A stretch of 64,000 nucleotides of DNA from Lasiosphaeria ovina (taxonomy: Eukaryota; Ascomycota; Sordariomycetes; Sordariales; Lasiosphaeriaceae), in NCBI GenBank assembly GCA_033439765.1, contig JAULSN010000010.1, forward strand, positions 930,001-994,000, written 5' to 3'. A model generated the notes under the pieces. That model saw nothing but the letters and a program-made list of their open reading frames with translations. It did not search any database and was not told where the DNA came from. Shown here piece after piece: positions 8,363-20,408 of the stretch. A program made the translations under genes and the position numbers. Within the stretch, counting starts at the first letter, position 1, and the number at the start of each line of letters is the position of its first letter.

Positions 8363-9959
8363 GGAACACAGAAACACGAAGACTCGCATTTGGTTCAAAA
8401 CAGCACCAAAATCGACGAAAGCGACATCAATCAATTGCCCTCGACGAGCTTTCAACGCCTACGCAATGGCTGTACCGCGCGGCCAGTTGCACGGGCGTAT
8501 GGAGGGTCGAAAAGCAAAGCAATTGGGCCCAAAGACCGACGATGAAGATTCTTCAGACGACCTGCCGGACCCACCGTAGATTACGGAACTTCCCGAAAGC
8601 CCCACCTTAACCCAATGGGCTAGAATTAGCCAAGCAAAAGCCACTAAAAAAGCCACCCAAAAAGCCACCCAAAAATCCACCACCTATAAAGCCAACCCGG
8701 CAGCCAAAGCCACGGTCACAGCCACGGCCATAGCCATAGCCACCAACCCCGTAGCCAACTATATAGCCACCAACCCCGCAGCCAACCACGTAGCCACCAA
8801 CCCCGTAGCTAACCACGCAGCCACCAACCCCGCAGCCAACCACGCAGCTAACTACGTAGCCACCAACTACGTAGCCACCAACCACGTAGCTACTAACCAC
8901 GCAGCCACCTACGTAGCTACCTATATAGCTAGCTATATAGGGAACCGCTTGAAGAAGAACCCCCTCGAGGTAAAAAGCCCTTATAAAGAAGATACTAAAA
9001 TTGAGGATATTATTCCAAAGGACCTATGGGAAGATATAGCTATAATATGGCCATATCTACTATTCGACCAGCTTATGAAATAGAACTACGAAGGAAAAGA
9101 AGATATATATCCTTACGATACGATAAAGGTCCTTTTCAACTATATGAAGCATATGGCTCTCGGAGTATAGGCTCTCCGAGTACGAGCCTTTGAAAAGCAG
9201 GCTTCTAAGCCGGCTACGTAGCCAGCCACGTAGCCAGCCACGCAGCCAGCTACGCAGCAAGCTACTTAATCAGCTACGCAGCCAGCCACTCAGTTAGCCA
9301 CGCAGCCAGCCATACAGCCAGCCACATAGCCAGCCACATAGCCAGTCACATAGCCAGCCATATAGCCAGCCCTACCTACTGGAAAACCTAGATTAGGGGT
9401 AATACAGTACTATCGATACTTTGGCTTCGGCCATATCGCTAGTACTTATACTAGGCCCTAGATCTGTGGCTTCTATAGCCGGGTAGGCCACCTCTTAACG
9501 TAATGCCAGGAAAAAGTAACGAAAAAGCCGTTAAGTTATATTAATTATAGTAGTCTATACCAAGCCTGGGCCTTAAAGTGCCCCCAAAGACCTCCCTCAG
9601 GCCCGGAACCAGGCCTATAACGCTCTCAAGCCGCATCCTCGCCTTAGTAGCGGCCTACCTACGCCGAGGTTACTAGTAGGCAGCCAATTCGTAAGCCCGC
9701 CGGCCAACCAGCCGGTTAACCAGCCCGCTAGGTAGCCCGCCAACCAGTCCGCCAGCTACGCGAGGATTCCCTAGCTACTATCTTGTAGTTGGTTTTAAAA
9801 CTACTATAAAATAGATAGCTTAGCTTAATTACACTCTCTCTCCCTTTCCTTACTTACCCTCCTTTTAGGTATATAATACCTTACCCGCTTTGACTTGAAA
9901 AACGTATACGGAATAAGAACCTTACTTTATATAGGACTTTGGCTAAGATTTTCTACGTC
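8363..9959 (+). mobile_element. Gag-only LINE-like element, copy 2 (RIP-killed, 3' truncated)
   Basis: It starts with the same 5' sequence as the other copies (GAACACAGAAACACGAAG). The gag frame (ATG at about 8466, end at about 9824) can be followed throughout but carries many TAG/TAA stops, nearly all explained by CAG-to-TAG or TGG-to-TAG changes, plus TpG-to-TpA changes. Both strands were therefore hit, as in RIP. Its 3' UTR is the variant also found in copy 3 and stops abruptly at CTACGTCT (9959), where the T-run of the inverted copy 3 begins. No target duplication could be identified. It is inserted in, or joined to, the LINE ORF1 remnant. Confidence 0.75.
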
Positions 9960-11783
9960 TTTTTTTTTTTTTTTTTTCTCTCATTACGCGTATGCAGCCC
10001 GTAGGGCTATGACGCGGCCTATTTAAGCTATAGACGGCTATCTAGAAAGTTATAAGGAAAGACTAATCTAATAGGGCATACTAGACGTAGAAAATCCTAG
10101 CCAAAGTCCTATACAAAGTAAGGTTCTTATTCCGTGTACGTTTTTCAAGTCAAAGCGGGTAAGGTATCATATACCTAAAAGGAGGGTAAAAGAGGAAAGG
10201 AGAGGGAGGGTAATCAAGCTAAGCTATTTATTTTGTAGTAGTTTTAAAACTAACTGCAAGATAGTAGCTAGGGAATCCTCGCGTAGCTGGCGGACTGGTT
10301 GGCGGGCTACCTGGCGGGCTGGTTGACCGGCTGGTTGGCCGGCTGGCTTGCGAATTGGCTGCCTACTAGCAACCTCGGCGTAGGTAGGCCGCTGCCGAGG
10401 CGAGGATGCGGCTTGAAAGCGTTGTGGGCCTGGTTTCAGGCCTGGTTCCGGGCCTGGTTCCGGGCTTGAGGGAGGCCTTTGGGGGCACTTCAAGGCCCAG
10501 GCTTGGTGTAGTCCACTACAGTTGATGCAACTAGGCGGCTTTTTTGTTGCTTTTTCCTGGCACTGCGTTGAGAGGTGACCTGGCTTACTACAGAAGCCAC
10601 AGATCTGGGGTCCAGTACAAGTGCTAGCGATATGGCCGAAGCCAAAGCATCGGTAGCACTATATTACCCCTGATCTGGGTTTTCCAGTAGGTATGGCTGG
10701 CTGTATAGCTGGCTGTGTGGCTGGCTGTATGGCTGGCTGTGTGGCTGGCTGCGTGGCTGGCTGTGTGGCCGGTTGCGTGGCTGGCTGGGTGGCTGGCTGG
10801 GTGGCCGGCTGCGTGGCTGGCTGCGTGGCTGGCTGTGTGGCCGGCTGCGTGGCTGGCTGCGTGGCTGGCTGTGTGGCCGGCTGTGTGGCCGGCTGCGTGG
10901 CTGGCTGCGTGGCTGGCTGCGTGGCTGGCTGCGTGGCTGGCTGCGTGGCTGGCTGCGTGGCTATCTTTGTGGCTGTGGCTGGCTGTGTGGCGGGCTTGGG
11001 AGCCTGCTTTTCGAAGGCTCGTACTCGGAGAGCCTGTACCCCGAGAGCCATATGCTTCATACAGTTGAAAAGGACCTTTATAGTATCATAGGGATATATA
11101 TCTTCTTTTCCTTCGTGGTTCCATTCCATGAGCTGGCCAAATGGTAGATATGGCCATATTATAGCCATATCTTCCCATAGGTCCTTTGGAATAATATCTT
11201 CAATTTTGGTATCTTTTTCGTAGGGGCTTTTTGCCTCGAGGGGGTTCTTCTTCAAGCGGTTCGCTATATAGCTAGCTATATAGGTAGCTGCGTGGGTGGC
11301 TGCGTGGTTGGTGGCTGCGTGGTTGGCTGCGTGGTTGGTGGCTGCGTGGTTGGCTCCGGGGTTGGTGGCTGTTTGGTTGGCTGCGGGGTGGGTGGCTGTA
11401 GCTGTGGCCGTGGCTGTGACTGTGGCTTTGGCTGCCGGGTTGGCTTTGTGGGTGGTGGATTTTTGGGTGGCTTTTTGGGTGGCTTTTTTGGTGGCTTTTG
11501 CTTGGCTGATTCTAGCCCATTGGGTTAAGGTGGGGCTTTCGGGAAGGTCGGGAAGTCTCGTGATCTGCGGTGGGTCCGGCAGGTCGTCTGAAGAATCTTC
11601 ATCGTCGGTCTTTGGGCCCAATTGCTTTGCTTTTCGACCCTCTATACGCCCGCGCAACTGGCCGCGCGGTGCAGCCATTGCGTATGCGTTGAGAGCTAGT
11701 CGAGGGTAATTGATTGATGTCGCTTTCGTCGATTTTGGTGCTGTTTTGAACCAAATGCGAGTCTTCGTGTTTCTGTGTTCCAG
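9960..11783 (-). mobile_element. Gag-only LINE-like element, copy 3 (nearly intact)
   Basis: It runs right to left: 5' end at about 11783, gag gene, 3' UTR, and the A-tail seen as a T-run at 9960-9977. Unlike copy 2, which it abuts tail to tail, it shows very little RIP. The two share a 3' UTR variant that differs from copies 1 and 4. The flanks (CTACGTCT left; CCAGCGGATCAG right) give no target duplication, so insertion with deletion, or later recombination between copies, is likely. To the right it borders gypsy B sequence. Confidence 0.75.
10224..11678 (-). pseudogene. Gag/ORF1-type gene of copy 3, one nonsense codon
   Basis: The start codon corresponds to that of copies 1 and 4. The frame is open through the basic N-terminus, the Ala/Thr repeats, the globular segment (DIIPKDLWEDM) and an expanded QPAT array. 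It then meets a single TAG at about 10659, where the other copies have CAG just before the first zinc knuckle. The three knuckles and C-terminus remain in the same frame to the stop at 10224. A truncated zinc-knuckle-less protein could be made. Copy-specific features are QPATATK in the array and an extra PEPGLKPGP run. Confidence 0.75.
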
Positions 11784-11787
11784 CGGA

Positions 11788-11921
11788 TCAGTAAGGCTGT
11801 CAGTTGCATGCAGTTGCATGCTTACGAAGCTACTAGTAGCTCTAGCGAAGAAAGGGGAAGCGTTTAGATAGAGCGACGACTATTAACTAGCCTTCGACGA
11901 GTTGAAAGCCCGTCTAATATT
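11788..11921 (+). pseudogene. Gypsy B polyprotein fragment 1 (RT-RNase H junction)
   Basis: The plus-strand frame ends ...AFDELKARLI, the typical segment between RT and RNase H of Ty3/gypsy elements, with stops at expected Gln/Trp codons. The frame resumes at 18836 after element A and its duplication. The upstream RT, protease, gag and 5' LTR of B are absent from the window. Confidence 0.7.
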
Positions 11922-12174
11922 TGTGACAGCGGTCAATAGCAACTAGGAAAAGGATCGCTAATATAGCTATACTATAGTCTAAGGATTCTAAGGTGAAGAA
12001 GAAAGGAAGAAAATCTACAAAGGTGCGATTGTGGTCGCGGGGTAAGTATGGGCTGGGGCTTAGGGAGTACGGACCTCTGGGGCTTGCGGGAGGTCACGTG
12101 CGACTAATCCTAATCGGGGCTAGTAATGAGCTTAAATCCGTGGTGGGGCCTTGGCGCTGGTGCCGACCGTGATA
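11922..12174 (-). repeat. LTR of element A (3' LTR)
   Basis: 253 bp, beginning TGTGACAGCGG and ending GACCGTGATA on the plus strand. The terminal CA of the partner LTR is TA here, a RIP-type change. The body is unusually G-rich (GTCGCGGGGTAAGTATGGGC) for the region. Confidence 0.9.
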
Positions 12175-12190
12175 TCACTCCCCCCTTCCG
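12175..12190 (-). promoter_or_regulatory. Polypurine tract of element A
   Basis: On the minus strand GGAAGGGGGAGTGA lies directly before the 3' LTR. This is the expected plus-strand DNA primer and fixes the orientation of A. Confidence 0.75.
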
Positions 12191-15100
12191 AAAAAGGCTC
12201 GCCCTCGAGTCCTTTATGTGAAAAAAAAAAATTTTTTATAGCCACTAATAGTAATCGAATAAGTAACCTTCTGGAATAAACCGCTTTATTTCTTTCGCAT
12301 TAATCGGCGTATGCGCATAACTCCGGAGTCCATCGCTATATTATCGTCTTCGTGAGGTGGATCAATTTCGTCGCGCTCGTACGCCTCGCGCTACTATTAT
12401 AGTCGCTTCGGCGGGCCTGCATTATCGGGGTGTTGGTTGTAGAAGTCGGCCAACTTCAGGGGCGTATTCTTGAATCCTGATGCATCGTACTACGTTGGAT
12501 CTGGATCCCATCCGCGCCATTCTACCTGGTATTGGAGTACGTTTCCGTTTGTTCGGGAAGTAATAATCTTATCTACTTCCTATTCCTCCTTATTGTTAAA
12601 TAGCTCTCCTAGCGGGTTATTGTTGGCCTATCCCGGCACGGGGTTATTTGGGTACTTCCTTAGGCGATCGGCGTGAAATACTGAGGAGCCCTTCTAATCG
12701 TCCGGGACTTCTAGTTGGTAGGAGTGTCCTACTATGCTAAGGATCTTATAGTAGCGGCGTGTTAACGGGTAGTCCAGCTTATCGCTCGGGCGGTTAGTAG
12801 ACTAGGATTTCTTAATAATGAAGACGTAGTCGCCGGGACCGAAGTCAGGTTCCCTACGATGCTTATTGGCCTACTTCGCCTGCCTCTACTATACCAAACG
12901 TATCGTGTTTTTGGCCGAGTTGACAAATCCCTATATACGTTTCGCTATATCCTGAGCTTCTTATCTATTAAGCCGTTCGTGGTAGGGAATAATAGTATCG
13001 AGGGGGGTCCTCGCGCTCTAGTCGAACGGTAAGTTCATCGGGAAACCCATTAGGACCTCGTATAGGGATAGTCCTATACTATTATATAGTAAGGAGCCCG
13101 CTACGGCGTCCATGGCGGGTATCGCTCTAGACTAGTTATCCTAGTAATGGTTGACGAAAGGTCGTAGACGTTGGTCGATATATTAGTTCATGATTTCTAC
13201 TTGGCCGGCGCTCTAAGAGTGTCTAGTAGAAGAGAGCTTCTACTTGATCCCGAGTAGTCTGGATATTTCGTCGGTGAAGTCCGCTATGAACTGGGGTCCT
13301 CGATCCGATCCGACTTCGTAGGGTAATCCGAATACTCGATAGGGTCCCTTATAGTATATTAGGGTAGCGTCCTTAGCCGTGGCGTTCTTATAATAGGGGA
13401 CGTACTAGGGTTACTTGCTAAGTCTATCTACTATTACGAGAATATTATCGAATCCGTATCGGTCTAAGGGTTGGCTTTTGAAGTTAATAACTATCGAAGA
13501 CTAAGGCCGGAGTAGAATAGGTAAGGGATATAGTAAACTAGGGGTCTTGTCCCTAGGGTGGCGTGCTGGTTAGTAGGCTATATAGTTCGTAACGTATTGG
13601 TTGGAGAACGTCCTTATTTCGGGCTATTAGTAGTATAGCTTTAAGAGTTTGAAAGTTTTATTACGCCCGGGATGAGCCGTAATAATTCTACTATAAACCT
13701 CTTTTATAAGTAATATCCGGAGGTTGTCCTTTCCTAAGACTACTAGTTTTCTATCGCGCGTGAGGAGTCCTGATTCGGATAGGGCGAACTTGGTATCTCC
13801 CTATTGCGCTCTCTCTCGCTATACGCTTATCTCCGGATCCTTACGATTAGCGGTAATAATCTCGTCGATGACCTCGATACCTAAAGGTTGAGCTAGCGGT
13901 TCGTCGTTCTCTAGGAGGGAGATCTTTAGGGCTAGCGTACTGGTCTACTCCGGGGAGGGGAGTTTATCTCCTTTATCCTAGGCTAGTATACTAATTTATC
14001 CCTCTAGTAGCTTAAAGATCCGTATATAACGTTCCGCTTTATACTTCGCTTTGATAGTAACTAGATCTTCTATTTTACGGGAGAACGCGTCCGCTATAAT
14101 ATTCTCCTTCCCTAGTCGATACGTAAACTAGACGTTATATCGTAATAAATCATCCTACTAATTCGCTTATCGCTAACCTAGTAGTCTCTTCTCCGAGTAG
14201 AACTTAAGAGCCTTATAGTCGGTAATAGCGAGGAATGGTTTCTATAACCCCTATAGTATAGTTCGCTAGGTTTCCAGACCTCTAACGATGGCGAGGAGCT
14301 CTTTATCTTATATCGGGTAATTATACTCGGCTCCTTATAGGGTTTCCGAATAATAGGCTACTAGGTACTATTCGCTATCCTCCCCCATCTACGTGAGTAC
14401 TCCTATAACTACGCCGTTCGAGGAGTCCGTTTCTATACGGGTTTCTATATAGAAGTCGAAGTATCCGAGTAGTGGGGCGGTGAGTAGGGAGTGCTTAAGC
14501 TCCTCAAATACCTCCTAATAATAGGGTGACTATACGAATGGTTGGTCTTTCCTCGTAAGGTCCGTTATAGGGCGGGCTATCCGGCTATAATCTTTAATAA
14601 ACCGGCGGAAATAGTTATAGAACCCGAGGAAAGACTAGATCCCTTTTACGGTCGTGGGCCTTTCCTAGTTTCTGACTACGGAGGTCTTTTCTGGGTCTAC
14701 GCGTATACCGTCTTTTCCGATAATAAAGCCTAAGTAGCGAGTCTCGGTAACGTGGAACTCGTATTTCTTAATATCGGCCTGGAGGCCGTACTCTCTTAAC
14801 TTAGCGAGGACCTTTTTAATATACTCCTTATATTCCTCTAGGGAGTTAGAAAAGATAAGAATATTATCGATATAAGTACTATAGAATATATCGAGGTATT
14901 TTACTAATACTTCGTTAATGAATCGCTAGAAAGTGGCGGGTCTATTGGTTAACCCGAAGGGTAGGACTCGGTACTAGTAGGACCCGTACCTTATCCTGAA
15001 CGCGGTTAATTCGATATTATTATCGTGGATTCTTAGCCTATAGAAGGCTTGCCGGATATCGATTTTGGTGAAGATCTTCTTACTAGTGATTAGCGCGAGG

Positions 15101-18100
15101 GTCTTATCGATAAGGGGGATCGGGTACCGATCCTTCCGGGTAATTGAGTTTAGTCGTCGGTAGTCGATATAAAAACGGAGTCCTCCTCTAGGCTTGGCTG
15201 CTATTAGTACCGGGGCTACCTAGGGGGCTGAGCTAGGCTCGATGAATCCCTTTTGTAGGTACTCCGTAATATATATACGATAAGCCTCTAGTTCCTCTAG
15301 AGATATCTTATAGAGAGGGCTATGGATAAGGTCTTTCTCTGGGGTCTTGCCTTCTAATAGCTCGATATAGTAATCAGCCTTTCCTAGGCGGTGGGGTACG
15401 CGAACGTCCGATTCGGCTTTACTAAAGACGTCTAGGAAATTATAGTACGCTATAAGGACGGTCTGGATAATTTTCTTAGCTAGATCTATATCGTCTTTTG
15501 GTAATTACTATTCCCGGCGGTCCTGGATATACCGGTCTAGTTTATATAACGATATAATATGGATAGAGTCCTGCGCCTTATAGGCCGTCTTAAGGAACGA
15601 TATAGCTCTAACTATACGTAGGTTAGGTATACGCTCTTTATACTAGCTAATAGCGTCTCGCTTTATCTTATATCGCCCGCGAATATCCGTTTCCGGGTAT
15701 AAGGAAGTAATCGTTACCTTCGGTTAACTTGGTTCCGGTAGGCTTAGTTGGCCTTCCTTATTATCGCTACTACTACTATTATGGAGTTCCCGCTCTATAC
15801 GGTTTAGCTCGCGTTACTGGAAGTTACTGGACGACGACCTCCGGGGTTGTTAGTTAAGGAAGCGAATTTTCTTTAGACGGGGAGTGGTGGGGGTGGGCGT
15901 AGGAGAAGTGGTAGGTTCTGGTTTAATAGCTTGTTACTCTAGGATCTTGATTCGATTACGGATATTACGTCTATCCTAACGTCGTTTATCCTCGGCGTCT
16001 ATAGCCCGTTACCTCCGTACTATATCCTCCTAATAGCTCTTACTCTTAAGAAGCTTGGTCTTCCCGACCGGGATGTCTATCTAGTACCGCGGGTCGACGT
16101 TCTAGTCGGGGGGGAATAGTAGGCGCTACTTTATATAGTCCGCCTATATGTCGTAGTACGCGAACTAGTTCTTACTAATAAGGATATCGTGCCTTATCTC
16201 GAGTACGATTATCCATTTATTATGAATAGTTCGCCCTTATATACGGAGGTGCCCTCGTACTAGCTTACTAATATCCTATATGGGCTTGCCTCGATAGTCG
16301 GAAACTCCTCTCTTACGAAAGTTATCTAGTTAATCAGACTATAGGTGCTTTACTATTCGTTTAGCGAATCTGGGGCTTATAAATATATAACTATCTACTC
16401 CTATATCCATTAATACGTTAGAAGTAGAAAGAGAAAATCCATTATTAGCTATACTATAGTTATAGAGGAAGGAACCTCTACCAATAAGGGGGCTAATATC
16501 GAAGGAACTATTACTTAATTATTCTAACGAGATGCCTTATCTTAGTATACTCAATCCTATCTTCTTCTTCGTCGATCTTGGGGATATATTCCCTAGGAGG
16601 GAGTCCTTATTTCTTAGGGCGCCTAGTTTATTAACTCGATATCGGTATCGTTATTATTACTTATCGACGAAGACTAGTTACTATCTTCCTCCGAGTCCGA
16701 ATCAAATTACTACGTAATAGCTCGGATTTTGGCTTCCTATTAGCGACGAGCTTACTCCTTAAGCGGGCAATTATTCTGGACGTAGCCTTTCTCGCGGTAT
16801 ACGAAGTAACGACCTTCCTTAGTAAGCTATATAGTTTCGGTCTTGTTAGGACGTAGGGGAAGCGACGGGGAGTTACCCGAGGCTACTAGCTTCGGGTTCC
16901 TAATAGGGGTATTAGGGCGGTAACTACCGCTACGGCGAGTCTTATCTTTCTTTATAGTAGGAACTAGGTCCTTCTACTTAGCCTTTTTTCGTTAACGTAC
17001 GTTAGTGAAGTTTCGGGTAATGCTTTATCCGTACTTGGCGACGCTCTCGAAAGTGGCGTCCGGGGCCAAGAATATAGGTATTATAGCGGTAATATAGCTG
17101 GGGTGGATCTTACGGCGGAACTCTATAATCCATTCCGACTTCGGTTTACGGACCTTACCTACCAAACGAATAAACTTATTCTTAAACTCAATATAGTTAT
17201 TACCGACGTTTTCTATAGCTAACTTATTATAGTTATCCTAAGCGGTCTTAAGGCGATTCGGGTTATACTATTCGGACTAGATAAGATCGAGTAAGGCGTT
17301 ACTAGTAGTAATTAGTTTAGGGTAGTTATTCGATATATAGGGATCAATCGTGTCCGAGGCTACGCCTGCTAAATAGTTCTCGATATACGCTATACGTACG
17401 CGGTCGGTAGTGAAGTAGTTAGCGTTGCCTTCTAACTTATTTATTAAGTATCGATAGAAGATCTCGAATTCCACCTTATCTACGTCGGGGTCGGCGTTCT
17501 AGGGCTTTGGGCTATTAATCTTCGCGGAACGGGCAGCTCGCTAGGTCGAGGTCTCTAATAGGGCCGGTATAGTACGGGGTAGGCGGCTACGGTTCCTAAT
17601 AGTATTCTGGGTACTAATATTGATATTAATCGTGGTCGAGGGGTCGGGAATGGAAGTGACCGACGGAGTCGGGTTCGGAGTATTTAGGTTCTTGAGCTTA
17701 CGATTCTCGACGGCTTACTCGGCGATCGTCTATTAGAGGTCGAACGTATCGGCGACCTTATCTTATAATTCTTACTCCAAGCTAGCGATACGGGCTTAGG
17801 CATCGCTAAGAGCGACGTCAGGGTTCTTTAGTACCTCTTCAATATTCTAGGCAAATACTTCAGTCTACTAGAAAAGAAGTTCCTAATTAGTATCTAGTCG
17901 GCTAACGGTGGTTAGCAATTCGGCGCTCTAGGCTCGAAAAGCGGCCATAGCGATAGCTCGGAACTTGAATTCCTAGTATATAGCGTCTTCATTATCTTTC
18001 ACTATACGGGCGAAGTCGTCTCGTAAGTAGAGTCTATTAAAAGCGGGCTAAGTATCGATGCCTTTATTAGTTATCGGGCGGAAATGAAAAGCTGCTCCTA

Positions 18101-18577
18101 TGGTCGCTCGGCGACCGTAATACTCGGCGATCTTACCCATACGAAGTGCGGCATTAGTACGCTATTGGTCGGTCGTCATCTCGAAGCGTTCCCTGGGCAT
18201 TTCGGCTGTAATGACTCGCTTATAGAACTCGAGCTAGGTCTCGTTTTCATCGATAGTAGTGCGCGGGTTAGCAATATTAAGGGATAGGCGCGACGCTCCG
18301 CGTATTGCTCCTATTCGTATTAGATTAGGGTACTGCGTTATAATCTTGTCTTGCGGCGGTATTGTAGCGTCCAACGCCATAGGGTCATAGTCAACTTCAG
18401 TTCTAGCCTTCTACGTAGTAGTAGCGGCTTCTTCGGGGGATCTCGGTATCGCAACGGAGATACTTCAAGTCTTCGGTCGGGGTTCGTTAGGTTAATCTTG
18501 TCAGTCGGTTTCTTCTTCTTCAGGTCGGTGGGATATTAGAAAGCCTTCCCAGGCGGTGGATATTGACCTTAGAATGA
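12191..18577 (-). pseudogene. Element A gag-pol, heavily RIP-mutated
   Basis: No frame is open beyond short pieces, but coding order can be read on the minus strand. Gag lies near 18.5-17.0 kb; a 65-codon open piece at 17277-17474 (MEFEIFYRYLINKLEG) belongs to it. A CCHC knuckle remnant (YREKGYVQNNC) lies near 16750-16800. RT lies near 15.2-14.8 kb with LPFGLTN, and a catalytic motif that reads YIDN instead of YIDD (a G-to-A change). RNase H and integrase follow towards 12.3 kb. The missing Asp alone would abolish RT activity. Confidence 0.8.
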
Positions 18578-18830
18578 TGTGACAGCGGTTAATAGCAACT
18601 AGGAAAAGGATCGCTAATATAGCTATACCATAGTCTAAGGATTCTAAGGTGAAGAAGAAAGGAAGAAAATCTACAAAGGTGCGATTGTGGTCGCGGGGTA
18701 AGTATGGGCTGGGGCTCAGGGAGCACGGACCTCTGGGGCTTGCGGGAGGTCACGTGCGACTAATCCTAATCGGGGCTAGTAATGAGCTTAAATCCGTGGT
18801 GGGGCCTTGGCGCTGGTGCCGACCGTGACA
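18578..18830 (-). repeat. LTR of element A (5' LTR)
   Basis: Partner of 11922-12174. It has TG...CA ends intact (TGTGACAGCGG ... GACCGTGACA) and is followed by the ATATT duplication. Confidence 0.9.
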
Positions 18831-18835
18831 ATATT

Positions 18836-20408
18836 AGTACCGGTCCTAAAGTACTTCGAATACGGTCGGGAAACCCGTATTAAGACCGACTCCTCGGGAG
18901 GGGTAGTTGCCGGAGTCTTGAGCTAGAAATACGGAGACGAGTAGTACCCGGTGGCCTTTTATTCTAAAATAATAAAGGGGGCCGAACTCAACTACTTTAT
19001 CTATAATAAGGAGTTACTAGCGATTATCCGATCTCTCTAATATTAGCGGAGCGAGCTAATAGGCCTATAGTACGAAGAGCTATTTATTATCTTCTCGGAT
19101 AACGATATACTTAAGTACTTTATAACTAAATAGCGGCTTAATATAAGGTAGGCTAGTTAGGTAGAAGAACTTACTAGTTTCCACTTCCGAATACTCTATC
19201 GTCCGGGAGCGCTAAACGCTACCGGTAGACGCCCTAACCCGACGCTCTTACGAGCTAAAGACTCAAAAGGAACGATAGGACGCCTATCGTACCGTCTAGA
19301 TATTTTAGTAGGATTACGACGGCGTACTAGTAAAGACGACGGAGTACCTATTAATAGTAGAGGTAACGCCGTTAATGGCTCTAATCTTAGAAGCACCGTT
19401 ATCTTCGGGGTATAAACTTCTCGACGAGCTACTCGAAGCTAATAGATCCGACGATTCCCTATTAGTCTATCGTATAAAGGCACTTAAAGATTAAGAAGGT
19501 AACTAGCTATCGATAACTCGTAATGGCCTCCTCCTTAAGAATAATAGGCTCGTCGTACTAGACGTAGCGTAACTACGTACTCGAATTATCGATAAAATAT
19601 ATTCCCGACTTCCCTCAGCCTACCCTAGAAAGAATAAGATACGGAAAATATTAAAGGAACTCTACTAGTAGGCGGGTCTAAGCGCCGATATAGATAGATT
19701 CGTCGCTAACTATAAATATAAGTCCGCCAAAGTCCTACGAGATAAGACTCCTAGTCTATTATACCCGATTCCGCTACCCTAGAGAATCTGGAGCGGATTA
19801 GTCGTTAATTTCAAGTCTCTACTAAAGGACAAATACGAGTACAATAACCTCTTTATAGTTATCGATCGCTTGAGTAAAGCCTCTTAGTATACGCCGTATT
19901 ATTCTACTATTACAGTAATCGAGGTCGCCCGTATATACTATAAGGGACTATATCGTATATTCGGGTTACCCTCTAAAGTTATTAGCGATCGAGGTCCTTA
20001 GTTTATCTCTGAATTTATAGACGAGTTAGTAAAGCTCCTAGGGATCCGTTAGAAATTATTATCCTCCGGGTATAAATAAACCGTAGGATAGGTAGAAAAC
20101 CTCTACTAGTAGATCGATTAACGATTACGAATATTCATCTCTTACTATTAGGATAATTGGTCGAAATTCATACCGGCTATAGACGCGGTCCAGAATTCAA
20201 CTCCTCAAGATAGTACGGAACTCCAGCCGTACGAGGTCCTTTTTGGTTTCCCTATACTAATATACTATAATTAGACGAGAAGAACGGACCTCTCCGACCC
20301 CGACCTCCAGGAATCGGAGAAGATAACCCGATAAGAGGCCCAGGAAATGGCCAAAACCCTAGAGGGATATATCAATACCGCAAAGGATACTATTATAAAG
20401 GCACAAGA
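18836..20408 (+). pseudogene. Gypsy B polyprotein fragment 2 (RNase H and integrase)
   Basis: Continues fragment 1. RNase H signatures are ETDSSGGVVAGVL, PVAFYSK, AELNYFIYNKELLAI. Then the linker; an integrase zinc-binding remnant near 19670 (WAGLSADIDRFVANYKYKSAK in outline, with Cys codons changed to Tyr); and the integrase core with IPLPW, VIDRLSKAS, SDRGP-FISEF and ENLY--ID. Stops replace Gln and Trp codons throughout, typical of RIP. The frame continues past the insertion of gag-only copy 4 into fragment 3. This copy cannot encode enzyme. Confidence 0.8.
20397..20408 (+). repeat. 12-bp target-site duplication of gag-only copy 4
   Basis: AAAGGCACAAGA occurs at 20397-20408 and at 22118-22129, immediately after the A-run of copy 4. 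The leading A residues at the right may overlap the tail, so the certain length is 9-12 bp. Confidence 0.88.

Larger units (their letters stand above)
11922..18830 (-). mobile_element. Ty3/gypsy element A, complete, RIP-inactivated
   Basis: Full-length LTR retrotransposon on the minus strand: 5' LTR 18578-18830, gag, pol, polypurine tract, 3' LTR 11922-12174. It is flanked by a perfect 5-bp duplication ATATT (11917-11921 and 18831-18835). It is inserted in the RNase H region of gypsy B. The 253-bp LTRs differ at five positions by eye, each a CA/TA difference, so they were probably identical at insertion and later touched by RIP. The internal region has dense stops. Confidence 0.9.

Noticed and set aside
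10693..11147. Long plus-strand frames with Cys-Val-Ala-Gly or Trp-Leu repeats across copy 3, and the similar antisense frames in copies 1, 2 and 4
   Set aside because: They are the antisense reading of the QPAT and NPAANHAAT arrays; 12-bp periodicity keeps all frames open.
12470..19396. Numerous 60-70 codon frames in gypsy A and B (for example 14542-14733, 18084-18287, 19196-19396)
   Set aside because: Off-frame or off-strand readings of RIP-mutated gag-pol; only the piece at 17277-17474 is in the true gag frame.
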